From positions 62,001 through 126,000 of the forward strand of contig JACKEP010000005.1 in NCBI GenBank assembly GCA_020632915.1: DNA of 64,000 bases, read 5' to 3'. The stretch is from Alphaproteobacteria bacterium (GTDB lineage: Bacteria > Myxococcota_A > UBA796 > GCA-2862545). Shown here piece after piece: positions 7,347-17,576 of the stretch. The notes beneath the pieces were generated by a model. It saw only the letters and a list, made by a program, of their open reading frames with translations. It was not told the DNA's origin and ran no database searches. A program made the translations under genes and the position numbers. Position 1 is the stretch's first letter; the number at the start of each line of letters is the position of its first letter.

Positions 7347-9902
7347 CTACGCGATGCTCTCGAGCTTCTTCGCCAGCGCCTTGCGCTCGTCCTTCAGGCT
7401 CGCCGCGTCGCAGATCGCGATCGCGTCGGTGAGGTGGCGGCGCGCTTCGTCCTTGGCGCCGGTGGCCATCGCGATGGCGGCCAGCTGGTCGAGCGTGGAG
7501 GCGAGCTTGCGCGGGTCGCGGCCGGACTGCCGCAGCGGCGCCACCGCCTTGGTCAGGTGACCCTTGGCCTTGTCGAGCTGCTGGGCCTGCAGCGCGGCGA
7601 TGCCCGTGTAGTACCAGGTGTCGGCCAGGAGCGGGTGGCCCGGCTGCTGCGACAGGCGCGCCTCGGCCTGCTCCAGGAACGGCAGGCCCTCCTTGCCCTT
7701 GTTCTGGGCGAGGAGGAAGAAGCCCACGTGGTACTGGTCGACGGCCACGAGGTGCTCGGCGCGCAGGCCCTGGCTGATCTGCAGGCAGCGCTGGGCGAGC
7801 TGCAGGGCCCGCGGGAAGTTGCGGCGGGCGCCCTCGCACTGGGCGAGCATCTCGGCCGCGGCACGCTCGCGCGGCGCCGCGCCGATCTGGCGCGTGGCGA
7901 CGAGGATGCGCTCGAGGACCTCGGCGGCCTGCTCGATCTGACGGCCCTGGATCATCGCCTCGGACATGGCGAGGCCGGCGTCGATCGCGACCGGACCGAG
8001 GCCGGCGGTGCCGGCGATCTGGTTGGCGCGGCGGAAGTGCTCGATGGCCTCGGGCAGCTTGCCGCCGTTGCGGGCGACGGCGCCGCGCACCATCTCGGAC
8101 TGGGCGGCGATGCCCTGCGGCACGACCTTGTCGCCCTTGTCGTTCTCGACCGCGGACGTGGTGAGCGCGGCGTCGGCGGCCTGGATCGCCTCGTCGGGCT
8201 TGCCGTCGGCCAGCGCGATCGAGGCGAGCTGGACGTGGACCTCGGCGAGGCGGCCCTTGTTCTCGAGGGCCTCGAACAGCTTCAGGGCGTCGCGGGCCCG
8301 ATCCCGGGCGCGGTAGAGGTCCTGGCGGCGCAGGTCGAGCTTGGAGCCGTTGAGCAGCAGCCACGCCTGCAGGTCGCGATCCTCCTTGGACGTGGCCCAG
8401 GTGGTGACCTCGCCGTGGATGCGGTCGGCCGCGGCGAGCTGCCCGCTGCCGGCGAGGTGGTCGAGGAGCGTCATGTAGACCGTGCGACGGGCCGTGTCGG
8501 TCCACGAGGCCTCGTCGAAGTAGGTCATCAGCTCGTAGACGAGGCCCCAGGCCTGGGCGTCGTCGCCGGTGAGCGCCAGCGCGCGCATGTTGGCCGCGCG
8601 GTTGGGGGCGCCGTGCTCGGCGTAGATGCGCGCGGTGCGGGCGATGAAGCCGATGCCGCGCGGCGCCAGGAAGCGCTCCATGAACACGCCGACGCGACGG
8701 GCGAGCTCGTGGCCCTCGTCGGAGTCGTTGCGCTCCATGATGCCCTCGCGCCACGAGCCGCGCGCGAAGCGGTAGATCCAGGTGTTCATCTGCTCGTTGA
8801 ACTGGACCTCGGCGAACAGGCTGTCCATCGCGTCGATGAGATCGTCGATGGACTCCTTGTCGTAGCCCCCCATCTCGGCGACGAGCGCCGACGGGAAGGC
8901 CTGGCCGAGCAGCGCGGCGAGGAAGGCCACCTGGGCGGCGTCGTCGGGGCCGGCGTGCTTGCGCTCGCCCTCGGCGGGCGGAGCGTCGGGCAGCTCCAGC
9001 TCCTCCTCGTCGACGGCCATCGGCACGAGCGAGGCGAACGACACGTCGGCGAGGTCGCCGTCGAGCAGGCCCTTGTCGGCCAGGATGTCGACCAGCTCGG
9101 CGATGAAGCCGGGGCGGCCGCCGGCGATCTCGGCGATGCGCGCGGCGTTGCCCGACAGGCCCTTGCTGGCGAGCAGCTTGGCGGTGTCGGCCTCGCCCCA
9201 CGCGGCGATCTCGACCGGCAGGAACACGTCGGCGTGACGGGCGTACAGGTCGAGCAGCGGCGCGGGATGGGAGGCGTCGCGCACGGTGCCGGCGGGCTCG
9301 TCCTGGGCGAGCAGCATGAACTTGGACGACGTGCCCAGCTCGGTGACCAGCGCCTCGAGGAACATCGCCTCGATCATCGTGTGGGCGACGTAGGGCAGCT
9401 GCAGATCGAGCACGATCGGGATGCGGCTCGAGATGGCGCGCACGATCTCGACGAGGCCGATGAGCGGGTTGTCCTGGCTGACACGCAGCTGGACCTGGCC
9501 GGTCTTCGGATCGGGCTTGGCCTCGCGGAGCGACTGGACGAAGGCCTGGTACCAGCCCTGGACGCGGCGCGTCTCGCTGGGGAGGCGGCCGTTGAGCACC
9601 ATCTCGACCTTGCCGCGCAGCAGGACGTCGCCGGCGATGGCCGTGACGAGCGAGCCGTACATGCGCATCAGCCACTGGACGCCGTTCTCGTTGTCGGTGC
9701 AGCCGACCGACCACACGATGAGGTCGTCGGAGGCGGTGCGCGCGCCCTTGAGGAACTCGGCGACCAGCGCCCGGCGACCCCCGCCGAACGGGCCGACCAC
9801 GCGCAGGTAGCGGGGCGTGCCGGCCTTGGCGGCGGACCAGTGATCAGCGAGCGCGGCGACGTCTTCGGGCCGCGCCACGTACAGAGGACGTTCCTCGGTC
9901 AA
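7347..9902 (-). CDS. Large TPR protein with a degenerate STAND-like ATPase domain
   Basis: 851 residues from the proposed TTG start. The N-terminal third resembles an AAA/STAND NTPase, but the P-loop reads GPFGGGRRA (about 37-45), where the invariant Lys-Ser/Thr is replaced by Arg-Arg. The Walker B-like strand is IPIVLDLQLPY, so nucleotide hydrolysis is doubtful. The rest, from about residue 380, is helical with repeated TPR-like pairs (for example AEVHVQLASIALADGKPDEAI and LADTWYYTGIAALQAQQLDKA). No DNA-binding domain is seen, which distinguishes it from MalT/LuxR-type regulators. TTG at 9900-9902 was chosen because GGAG lies 6 bases before it, while the upstream open frame crosses a TATATA promoter-like site. 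Probably a cytoplasmic scaffold or signalling protein; function unknown. Confidence 0.8.
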   Translation of the reverse strand: MTEERPLYVARPEDVAALADHWSAAKAGTPRYLRVVGPFGGGRRALVAEFLKGARTASDDLIVWSVGCTDNENGVQWLMRMYGSLVTAIAGDVLLRGKVEMVLNGRLPSETRRVQGWYQAFVQSLREAKPDPKTGQVQLRVSQDNPLIGLVEIVRAISSRIPIVLDLQLPYVAHTMIEAMFLEALVTELGTSSKFMLLAQDEPAGTVRDASHPAPLLDLYARHADVFLPVEIAAWGEADTAKLLASKGLSGNAARIAEIAGGRPGFIAELVDILADKGLLDGDLADVSFASLVPMAVDEEELELPDAPPAEGERKHAGPDDAAQVAFLAALLGQAFPSALVAEMGGYDKESIDDLIDAMDSLFAEVQFNEQMNTWIYRFARGSWREGIMERNDSDEGHELARRVGVFMERFLAPRGIGFIARTARIYAEHGAPNRAANMRALALTGDDAQAWGLVYELMTYFDEASWTDTARRTVYMTLLDHLAGSGQLAAADRIHGEVTTWATSKEDRDLQAWLLLNGSKLDLRRQDLYRARDRARDALKLFEALENKGRLAEVHVQLASIALADGKPDEAIQAADAALTTSAVENDKGDKVVPQGIAAQSEMVRGAVARNGGKLPEAIEHFRRANQIAGTAGLGPVAIDAGLAMSEAMIQGRQIEQAAEVLERILVATRQIGAAPRERAAAEMLAQCEGARRNFPRALQLAQRCLQISQGLRAEHLVAVDQYHVGFFLLAQNKGKEGLPFLEQAEARLSQQPGHPLLADTWYYTGIAALQAQQLDKAKGHLTKAVAPLRQSGRDPRKLASTLDQLAAIAMATGAKDEARRHLTDAIAICDAASLKDERKALAKKLESIA

Positions 9903-10009
9903 CGGGGTCTCCAGGATGTGCGATGGGGACGCCAGGCCCCACGGGGATGGGTCAGGCGCCTGCGGGGCGTGGTCGTTCGGCCACGTCTGGCGCCTGGAAG
10001 CACCGGGGG

Positions 10010-10015
10010 TATATA
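10010..10015. promoter_or_regulatory. Symmetric TATATA element in a divergent promoter region
   Basis: TATATA lies between the minus-strand TPR gene (start 9902) and the plus-strand lipoprotein gene (start 10078). On the minus strand the context is CTATATAC, the same octamer as at 46741 upstream of another minus-strand gene. It could serve either direction. Confidence 0.4.
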
Positions 10016-10077
10016 GGGCACGGGTGGGCGGCGCAACGCCTGCACGGTGGGCTCGAAACGCCCTGGCGAACGGCACG

Positions 10078-10569
10078 ATGGCGCACGCGCGAAGCTCCCT
10101 GGTCCTGTCCTCGTTTGTCGCCTTGCTCCCCATGATCGGCGGCTGCGCGGGGGGCGAACTGCCCGGCTACTACTACGAGCTCACGCTCGAGACGTCCCAG
10201 AACGCGTCGGGTGGCCTCAAGGACGAGTGCAACGATCCGCCGGTGGCCTCCAAGGAGGTCTACGAGTACCGGCTGGTGCTGTCGGGCAACAACGCGCAGA
10301 TCTACGTCGACGGCGGGTTCCTGGCCACGGGCGCGCTCGCGCTGGCCGATCTGACCTACCAGTCGCCGATCTACACGGAGAACCGCGGCCGCCCCGACTG
10401 GAACGTCCGGTGGGCCATCCGGGGCGACGCGCAGGTGCAGTTCGGGTCGTCGGGCAGCTGGACGGGCGAGGAGCGCATCGACGTCGTGAACTCCACCGAC
10501 CCCGAGGTCCCCGCCGGCTGCGCCTACTGGTACGACGTCACCGGCACCTACATCGGCGAGGTCGAGTAG
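10078..10569 (+). CDS. Small lipoprotein of unknown function
   Basis: 163 residues, not recognised. A signal peptide with lipobox IGGC (about residue 23) predicts a lipid anchor. The mature part is beta-rich with many aromatic residues (GYYYELTLE, VYEYRLVLSG) and two further cysteines that could form a disulfide (DECNDPP and PAGCAYWYD). The C-terminal block WYDVTGTYIGEVE resembles the last strand of a small beta-barrel or jelly-roll. The RBS is weak. The gene ends 17 bases before moxR and could be co-transcribed with it, but no function follows from that. Confidence 0.72.
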   Translation: MAHARSSLVLSSFVALLPMIGGCAGGELPGYYYELTLETSQNASGGLKDECNDPPVASKEVYEYRLVLSGNNAQIYVDGGFLATGALALADLTYQSPIYTENRGRPDWNVRWAIRGDAQVQFGSSGSWTGEERIDVVNSTDPEVPAGCAYWYDVTGTYIGEVE

Positions 10570-10586
10570 GTGGACGGGCCCCGTCG

Positions 10587-11540
<954 letters not shown>

Positions 11541-11541
11541 C

Positions 11542-12420
11542 GTGAGCGCCCGGCGCGTCCGCGTCCACTTCACCGCCGACGGTGTCGGCCTGGCCGTGTT
11601 CTGCGTCGCCCTGGGCGGCGTGGCGCTGATCAGCGGCGACAACCTGCTGTACCTGGTGCTGTCGGTCCTGCTCGCGATCTGGATCGTCGGCGGCATCGCC
11701 GGCGTGCGGAACGTCGCGTCGGTCCGGGTGCGCCGTCAGCTCCCCGACGAGCTGTTCGCCGACCGCGGCGCGCGCGGCGCGTTCGTCGTGTCGGTGGGCG
11801 ACGGCGTCCCGGCGACCGCCCTCGTCCTCGAGGAGCGCTCCTGGGACGGCGCGCGGGTGGAGGTCGACCGCGTGGTCCGCACGGTGCGCGCCGAGACCAC
11901 CTGGCGACCGAGCCGGCGGGGGCTGCGCGCGCTCGGACCGGTGCGGGTGCGGTCGACGTGGCCGTTCGGGCTGCTGGAGCACGTGGTCGACCTCGACGTG
12001 GACGACGCCGTGTGGGTCTGGCCGCGTCCGGGTCCGCCAGCGGAGGCGACGGAGGCCCACGGCGCGAGCCAGCACCTGCCGAGCGACGAGCCGGACGAGC
12101 TGGTGGACCTGCGTCCGTACCGACCTGGCGATCGCCTGCGCGACGTCCACTGGCCCACGACGGCGCGCACGGGCACGCCGATGGTCGCGGTGCGCGCAGG
12201 CGTGGGGGCCGCACCGGTGTGGGTGCGGGTGCCGGCGCTGACCGGGCCCGCGCTGGAGGACGCCATCTCCGCGGCCACCGGCGCCGTGCTCGACGCGACC
12301 GCCGCCGGGCGGCCCGTGGGCCTCGTCGTGGCGAACGAGGTGATGCCGCCGCGGTCGGGTCCGGCGTGGCGTCGTCAGCTGCTGTCGGTGCTGGCGACGA
12401 TCCCCGAGGGCGGACGATGA
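11542..12420 (+). CDS. DUF58 domain membrane protein
   Basis: 292 residues. Two closely spaced N-terminal hydrophobic segments (about 14-34 and 38-55) anchor a soluble domain. The DUF58 signature is ELVDLRPYRPGDRLRDVHWPTTARTG (given here in two parts: ELVDLRPYRPGDRLRD and VHWPTTAR), matching the family's Y-x-P-GD-x2-R-x-I-x-W-x2-(S/T)AR core. The biochemical role is unknown; partners are usually MoxR ATPases. GTG start one base after the moxR stop; the stop overlaps the ATG of the transglutaminase gene (ATGA). Confidence 0.9.
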   Translation: MSARRVRVHFTADGVGLAVFCVALGGVALISGDNLLYLVLSVLLAIWIVGGIAGVRNVASVRVRRQLPDELFADRGARGAFVVSVGDGVPATALVLEERSWDGARVEVDRVVRTVRAETTWRPSRRGLRALGPVRVRSTWPFGLLEHVVDLDVDDAVWVWPRPGPPAEATEAHGASQHLPSDEPDELVDLRPYRPGDRLRDVHWPTTARTGTPMVAVRAGVGAAPVWVRVPALTGPALEDAISAATGAVLDATAAGRPVGLVVANEVMPPRSGPAWRRQLLSVLATIPEGGR

Positions 12421-14384
12421 CGCCGCAGCAGGTCGCCCAGGCGCTGGTCGCCGGTGCCGCGCTGTCGGCGGTGGCGGTGCAGGGCGGCGAGGCCGGCCTC
12501 GTGGCAGCGGCGTGTGTGCTGCCGGCGGTGTTCGCGCCGTTCCTGCGCGGCCCGGTGGCCACCGCGTTGGCGCGTGTCGCGCTCGCCGCCGGAAGCCTCG
12601 CGGCACTGGTCACGCTCGCCCTGGGCGCCTCGGTGCCGCAGGTCCTCGCGCTCGGCCTCAGCGTGCTCCTGGTCCACCAGCGGCTCGTGCCCCAGGACCG
12701 ACGCGCCGAGCGCCTCGCGCTGCTGCTGGCCACGCTGGCGCTGGTGGCCGGCGCCGGTCGCGCGACGTCACCGGCGTGGCTGGTGCTGTGGGCGGCGTGG
12801 GCGCTCGGGCTGCCCGTCGCGCTCGGCGGCGTGGTGCCCCGGGCGCGGTGGCGCACCGCCGCGCTGGCGCTCGGGGTGGTGGGGCTCGGTGTCGCCTTGT
12901 TCCTCGTGCTGCCGCGCTGGTCGCGTCCACCGGGCGCGGCGCCCACCGAGGGCCAGATCGCGACGGGCCTGTCGGATCACGTCGCCCTCGGCGATCTCGC
13001 CCGCCTGGCCGACGATCCCACCCCTGTGGCCCGCGTGCGCTTCGACGGCCCCCACGATCCGCCGCTGCTGAGGGTCACGGCGCTGGAGGCCTTCGACGGC
13101 CGCCGGTGGGCGAGCACGGCGCCGCTGCGGGCGTCACCGTCGTGGGCCGCGGGTCCGTCGACGGTGGTGGAGGTGGCGCAGGAGACCCTGGGTGGCGCGG
13201 TGGCCGTGCCGGGCGCGGTCGTCACCTACCTCGCGGGCGGGACGCGGCTGCGGCAGGACGCCACCGACGGCTGGCACGCGCCGCCGACGGACCCTGTGCG
13301 GTACACCGCGCGCGTGGTCGACGCGGGGCCACGCGGACCGGATCGGCTCGACCCCGCCACGCGGGCCCGCGACCTCGCGCTGCCCGCGATGGATGCGGAC
13401 GTCGTCGCGCTCGCGCGGTCGCTGGTGGCGTCCGCGGGCAGCGACCGGGACCGCATCGCGCAGGTGGCGTCGGCGCTGGCGACGATGACCTACACCCGCG
13501 ACGCGGGGCCGCCCGCCGTCGACCCGACGCGCACCTTCCTGCTGGAGCGCCGCGCCGGGTACTGCGAGCACTTCGCGAGCGCCGCGACGGTGCTGCTGCG
13601 ACTGTCCGGGGTGCCGGCGCGGGTGGTGGTCGGCTTCGCCGGCGGCGTGGCCGACGCGGACGGCGTGTGGACGGTGCGACGGCAGGAGGCCCACGCCTGG
13701 GTCGAGGCCCACCTGGACGGGGTGGGGTGGGTGGTCGTGGACCCGACCCCCCCGCCGGACGTCCGCGCGGCGACGCAGGTGGCCGTGGTCGGGGCGCCCG
13801 ACGGGGGAGATGCCACGGCGGCGCCGGGGAGCTCCGGCCCTCCGCGTCTGGCCCAGGGCCTCGCGGCGATCCTCCGCGCCCCGGGGCGTACGGTGTGGCA
13901 GGCGGTGCTCGCCTACGACGCGCCGACGCAGCAGGCCCTGTGGACGTCCACGCTGACGTGGCCCCCGGTGGCGTGGGCGCTCGCCACGGGCGCGATGGTG
14001 CTGCTCCTCGGCGCCGCGCGACGTCGCCGCGAAGCCGGGGCCACGTCGCGTCCCACCGCCGGGCCGCGGTCCGGGGTGGCCGGGGCCTGGGACGAGGCGG
14101 TGACGGCGCTCGCCGCGCGGGGCGTGCGGGCTCCGGGGGACCTGCCGCCCGTCGCCGCCTCCCAGTGGCTCGCGGCGCGCGCGGGCGCCGCGGGGGCGCC
14201 GTTGGTGCGCCTCGGGTGGCTGCACGCCCTGGTGCGGTTCGGCGGCGACGACGACGCGTCCCACCAGGCCGAGGCCCGCACGCTCGTGGCGGCGATCCTG
14301 CGGAGCCTGCCCGAGAACGACAGGAGGGACGCCACCGGGCCCATTCCCGGCAGCGCCCCTCCAGGGCCGACGCGACGAAGATAG
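12417..14384 (+). CDS. TgpA-like transmembrane transglutaminase/protease-like protein
   Basis: 655 residues. Several N-terminal transmembrane helices (about residues 1-175) precede a periplasmic transglutaminase core with the catalytic triad visible: Cys383 in RAGYCEHFASA, His426 in EAHAWVEAH and Asp442 in VVDPTPPP. One further membrane helix follows (VAWALATGAMVLLLGAA, about 520-537) with a C-terminal cytoplasmic tail. TgpA-type proteins form or cleave isopeptide bonds in the periplasm, but the substrate is unknown. The third gene of the moxR operon, coupled to DUF58 through a 4-base overlap. Length is normal for the family. Confidence 0.92.
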   Translation: MTPQQVAQALVAGAALSAVAVQGGEAGLVAAACVLPAVFAPFLRGPVATALARVALAAGSLAALVTLALGASVPQVLALGLSVLLVHQRLVPQDRRAERLALLLATLALVAGAGRATSPAWLVLWAAWALGLPVALGGVVPRARWRTAALALGVVGLGVALFLVLPRWSRPPGAAPTEGQIATGLSDHVALGDLARLADDPTPVARVRFDGPHDPPLLRVTALEAFDGRRWASTAPLRASPSWAAGPSTVVEVAQETLGGAVAVPGAVVTYLAGGTRLRQDATDGWHAPPTDPVRYTARVVDAGPRGPDRLDPATRARDLALPAMDADVVALARSLVASAGSDRDRIAQVASALATMTYTRDAGPPAVDPTRTFLLERRAGYCEHFASAATVLLRLSGVPARVVVGFAGGVADADGVWTVRRQEAHAWVEAHLDGVGWVVVDPTPPPDVRAATQVAVVGAPDGGDATAAPGSSGPPRLAQGLAAILRAPGRTVWQAVLAYDAPTQQALWTSTLTWPPVAWALATGAMVLLLGAARRRREAGATSRPTAGPRSGVAGAWDEAVTALAARGVRAPGDLPPVAASQWLAARAGAAGAPLVRLGWLHALVRFGGDDDASHQAEARTLVAAILRSLPENDRRDATGPIPGSAPPGPTRRR

Positions 14385-14516
14385 GAACAGGGGCACGGGC
14401 AACGTCGGTCGACGTGGAGCACGTGGGCACACGGCGTGCCATCCGTCGCGATGTAGGTCAAAACGGCAGTATGGCGCGAAGGCCCCGGGCGCGGCGCGCG
14501 GATCGCGACATCGCTG

Positions 14517-15977
14517 TCACGGTGGGGGCGCACCGGGACACCGCCACGCTGTCCACCCGTCGCCGTCCGGCAGCGGGACGCAGGGGGGCGGCAGCGGGTT
14601 CGGCGCCTTCGTGAACGCCACGTACACGCCAGGATCGGGGTTCTTGCCTGCTTCCGGCCAGGTGGAGCAGGCGCGGAACGCGACGCCGTCGCCCACCCAG
14701 CAGCCCTCCTCGGGGCACGGGGGCGGCGGCGGCCACGGATCGCGACGCAGGTGTCCGCCCCGCACGTAGAAGAACAGGCCGACGTGGGTGTAGCCGGGCC
14801 ACGTGTACAGCGGCAGGTCGCCGCGCTCGCCGTCGAGGTCGTGGAAGTGCAGGGCGAACGTGCGTAGGCCGTCGTAGGTGGTGTAGTGCTGCAGCTGCCT
14901 GAGCGGCTCGGCGTCGCGGGCGAGGAGCAGCGCCCCGACGATGGCCGACAGCAGCACGCGCACCACCCGGTCGGGCACGTAGGCCGGCAGCGTGGCCAGC
15001 AGCGGCGCCGTCCAGATCAGCAGCAGGCTCGCGGTGGGGGAGCGGACGAGCTGCACCCCCGACAGCGCCACCAGGGCGCCCACGAACACCCACGCCGCCA
15101 GCGTGAGGAACCGGGCCGTGTCGGTGGCGCGGCGCCAGAGCAGCAGCGACAGCACCATGCCGACGCCGACGACGATCGCCGTGGGCCCGTAGCGGCTGTC
15201 GGTGATGCCGACGGCGTGCAGCCACGGCGCCGGGATCCGCTGGGCCTGGAACTGCAGCGACACGATCTGGACGAGGAGTGTGCCGACGCTGTCGTGCTGC
15301 GCCACCCGCGCGGAGGTGTTGCCGAACACGAGCAGCGCCATCGGCGACACGAGGACGGCCGCGGGCACGTAGAGCAAGCCCAGGCGCCGCATCCGGGGCA
15401 CGGCGAGCCCGACGAGCCCGAGGCCGAGCATCACCGGGATCGTCGCGTAGTGGATCCATGGCATCAGCGCGGCGGAGACCTGCACCTGGCGCGCATGCCG
15501 CCGCACCTCGTCGCCCACGCCCGCCGCCTGGCCCGCCATCCAGCCGCCGACGGCCAGCGCGTGCCACGCCATCAGGGGCATCAGCACGCCGTAGCTGCGG
15601 AACCGGCCGGACATCTTGACCGCTTCGGGGTTGAAGGCCACCAGCGCGGCGGCGAGCAGCCCGGCGACGGTGGAGCCGCCCGACGCGGCGCGCGCGACGG
15701 CGAACGTCAGCCCGATCGCCGCGGTGCCGCCGACCCACGACAGCCACCGGCCCACCACCAGCGCGCCGGCCTCCCCGAACGGCGCGTTCAGCAGGCGCAG
15801 CAGCGGCGGGTTCACGCCGGACTCGGGGTCGGTGAGGATCTGCCACACCGAGCCGTACAGGATGTTGGCGAACTCGTCGGGCGAGTAGCCGTCGTCGAGC
15901 ATCCCGAGCCGGAGCCAGCCGCCGACGGCCATCAGCGCCACGACGGCGAGCACACGCCCCACGGCCCGTCGGTCCAT
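14517..15977 (-). CDS. GT-C fold membrane glycosyltransferase (ArnT/PMT-like)
   Basis: 486 residues, polytopic. The first helix is followed by a loop with acidic residues LDDGYSPDEFANI (about 26-38), as in GT-C enzymes that use polyprenyl-phosphate sugars, and then about ten further hydrophobic segments. The C-terminal part is a soluble domain with Cys pairs (PPCPEEGCW, FRACSTW). Such proteins transfer sugars to lipid A, proteins or polysaccharides on the outer face of the inner membrane. ATG 15977 was chosen for its close GGAGG; a second Met seven codons earlier lacks an RBS. The acceptor is unknown. The 132-base gap at 14385-14516 shows no clear feature. Confidence 0.82.
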   Translation of the reverse strand: MDRRAVGRVLAVVALMAVGGWLRLGMLDDGYSPDEFANILYGSVWQILTDPESGVNPPLLRLLNAPFGEAGALVVGRWLSWVGGTAAIGLTFAVARAASGGSTVAGLLAAALVAFNPEAVKMSGRFRSYGVLMPLMAWHALAVGGWMAGQAAGVGDEVRRHARQVQVSAALMPWIHYATIPVMLGLGLVGLAVPRMRRLGLLYVPAAVLVSPMALLVFGNTSARVAQHDSVGTLLVQIVSLQFQAQRIPAPWLHAVGITDSRYGPTAIVVGVGMVLSLLLWRRATDTARFLTLAAWVFVGALVALSGVQLVRSPTASLLLIWTAPLLATLPAYVPDRVVRVLLSAIVGALLLARDAEPLRQLQHYTTYDGLRTFALHFHDLDGERGDLPLYTWPGYTHVGLFFYVRGGHLRRDPWPPPPPCPEEGCWVGDGVAFRACSTWPEAGKNPDPGVYVAFTKAPNPLPPPCVPLPDGDGWTAWRCPGAPPP

Positions 15978-15996
15978 GCCACCTCCGCCGCGCATC

Positions 15997-16002
15997 CTAA
16001 CC
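15997..16002 (-). promoter_or_regulatory. GGTTAG promoter-like element of the GT-C gene
   Basis: On the minus strand GGGGTTAGGAT, with TAGGAT as a possible -10, lies 19 bases before the ATG at 15977. It shares the GGTTAG core with the sites at 3291, 19423 and (GGTTAC) 26548. Confidence 0.35.
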
Positions 16003-16040
16003 CCGCCGCCCGCTGGCGCTGGCGCCGGGTCGGGCGCTAC

Positions 16041-16062
16041 GTCCTCCACCTGTCCGGAGGAC
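16041..16062 (+). promoter_or_regulatory. Hairpin burying the RBS of the M20 peptidase gene
   Basis: GTCCTCC (16041-16047) pairs perfectly with GGAGGAC (16056-16062) over an 8-base loop. The right arm contains the GGAGG that serves the ATG at 16065, so the folded mRNA would hide the ribosome binding site. Confidence 0.5.
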
Positions 16063-16064
16063 CC

Positions 16065-17486
16065 ATGAACGCCTCGCCCGTCGACGCGGCTGCCCAGGCC
16101 GTCGTCTCCCACATGCCCGACACGCTCGCCCGCCTCGCCGACTACCTGACCTACCCGGCGATCTCGTGTCAGACCGAGCACCACGCCGACGTCCGGCGGC
16201 TCGCCGAGCGCATCCGCGACGACCTGGAGGCGCTGGGCCTCGACCGCGCGCGCGTGCTCGACGTGACTCCGGCCGACGGCGGCGTGGCCATGCCGACGGT
16301 CGCTGCCGAGTGGCTCCGGGCGGGCCCCGACAAGCCGGTCGTGCTCATCTACGGCCACCTCGACCTGCAGCCGGTGGGAGAGCCCGAGTGGCGGACGTCG
16401 CCGCACGAGGCCACCACGGTGGGCGACCGTCTGTTCGCCCGCGGCGCAGCCGACGACATGGGCGGCTGGCTGTCCCACCTCGCGGCGCTGAAGGCCTGGC
16501 TCGACACGTCGGGCACGCTGCCGTGCAACCTCAAGCTCGTCATCGAGGGCGAGGAGGAGATCGGCAGCCCCTACCTGCAGCAGTTCATGGACGAGCACCC
16601 CGACGCCTTCGACGCCGACGTGATGGTGCTCACCGACTGCGAGAACCCGTCCACCGACGTGCCCGGCCTCACCGTGTCGCTGCGGGGCCTGCTCGAGGTC
16701 GAGCTCACCTGCGAGGTCGCCGAGGCCGACGGCCACTCGGGCCTGTGGGGCAACATGGTGCCCGACCCGGCGATCGCGCTGATCAAGCTCATCGACCGCC
16801 TCACCGACGACGATGGTCGGCTGGCGATCGGGCGGGTCGACGTCGACGCCGCCCGTCAGGCCTCCGCGCGCCAGGTCCCGCTCAGCGAGGCCACCATCCG
16901 CGAGGGGGCCCACCTGCTCGACGGTGTGGATCCGCTGCCGCTGCGGGGGCGCACGGCGGCGGAGTGGCTGTGGTGGCAGCCCGCGGTCACCGTCGTCGCC
17001 ACCACGCTGCCCACCCGCGCGCAGAAGAAGAACGCGATCCGGCGGTCCGCAGCGGCCACGCTGTCGGTGCGTCTGGCACCCGGTCAGACCTCGGCGGGGA
17101 TGTTCGCCCTGCTCAAGGCCGAGCTGGAGCGGGATCCGCCCGGTGGGGTCAAGGTCTCCGTCACCACCGACGAGGGCTGGGGCGGCGCCTGGCTGTACAC
17201 GCCGAAGGGCCCGGCGTTCGCTGCTGCCGACCGCGCCTACGTGGCGGGGTGGGGGCGCCCGCTCGTGCAGGTGGGCATCGGCGGGTCGATCCCGTTCGTG
17301 TCGATGTTCGGAGAGCGCTTCAGCGACCTGCCGCTGATCCTCAACGGCGTGCTCGATCCGCTGTCGACGGCCCACGGCCCCAACGAGAGCCTCCACCTGG
17401 GCGTGTTCGAGAAGATGCTGGTCACCAACGTGCACCTGTACGCCGAGCTCGGCGCGCTGGCGCCGGCGAGCCTGAAGTCGGCGTGA
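16065..17486 (+). CDS. M20 family metallopeptidase (dipeptidase-like)
   Basis: 473 residues. Two-zinc exopeptidase of the M20/ArgE/DapE group, with no signal peptide. Metal ligands and catalytic residues appear in order: GHLDLQP (His98, Asp100), RGAADDMGG (bridging Asp near 131), EGEEEIGS (catalytic Glu-Glu near 164) and the late HGPNESLHL with the final His. An inserted dimerisation domain lies between about 200 and 370. M20 dipeptidases of this size usually cleave dipeptides or N-acylated amino acids; the substrate here is unknown. The start ATG has a strong GGAGG held in a 7-bp hairpin. Not coupled to a neighbour. Confidence 0.92.
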   Translation: MNASPVDAAAQAVVSHMPDTLARLADYLTYPAISCQTEHHADVRRLAERIRDDLEALGLDRARVLDVTPADGGVAMPTVAAEWLRAGPDKPVVLIYGHLDLQPVGEPEWRTSPHEATTVGDRLFARGAADDMGGWLSHLAALKAWLDTSGTLPCNLKLVIEGEEEIGSPYLQQFMDEHPDAFDADVMVLTDCENPSTDVPGLTVSLRGLLEVELTCEVAEADGHSGLWGNMVPDPAIALIKLIDRLTDDDGRLAIGRVDVDAARQASARQVPLSEATIREGAHLLDGVDPLPLRGRTAAEWLWWQPAVTVVATTLPTRAQKKNAIRRSAAATLSVRLAPGQTSAGMFALLKAELERDPPGGVKVSVTTDEGWGGAWLYTPKGPAFAAADRAYVAGWGRPLVQVGIGGSIPFVSMFGERFSDLPLILNGVLDPLSTAHGPNESLHLGVFEKMLVTNVHLYAELGALAPASLKSA

Positions 17487-17576
17487 CCGCGAGGTTGACC
17501 GGTCGCTGACGAACCGCGGCGGCCGGTCGCGGTCCGACCCAGTGGGTGCCCGGGGTGGCGCCCTCCGGGAGGACCG

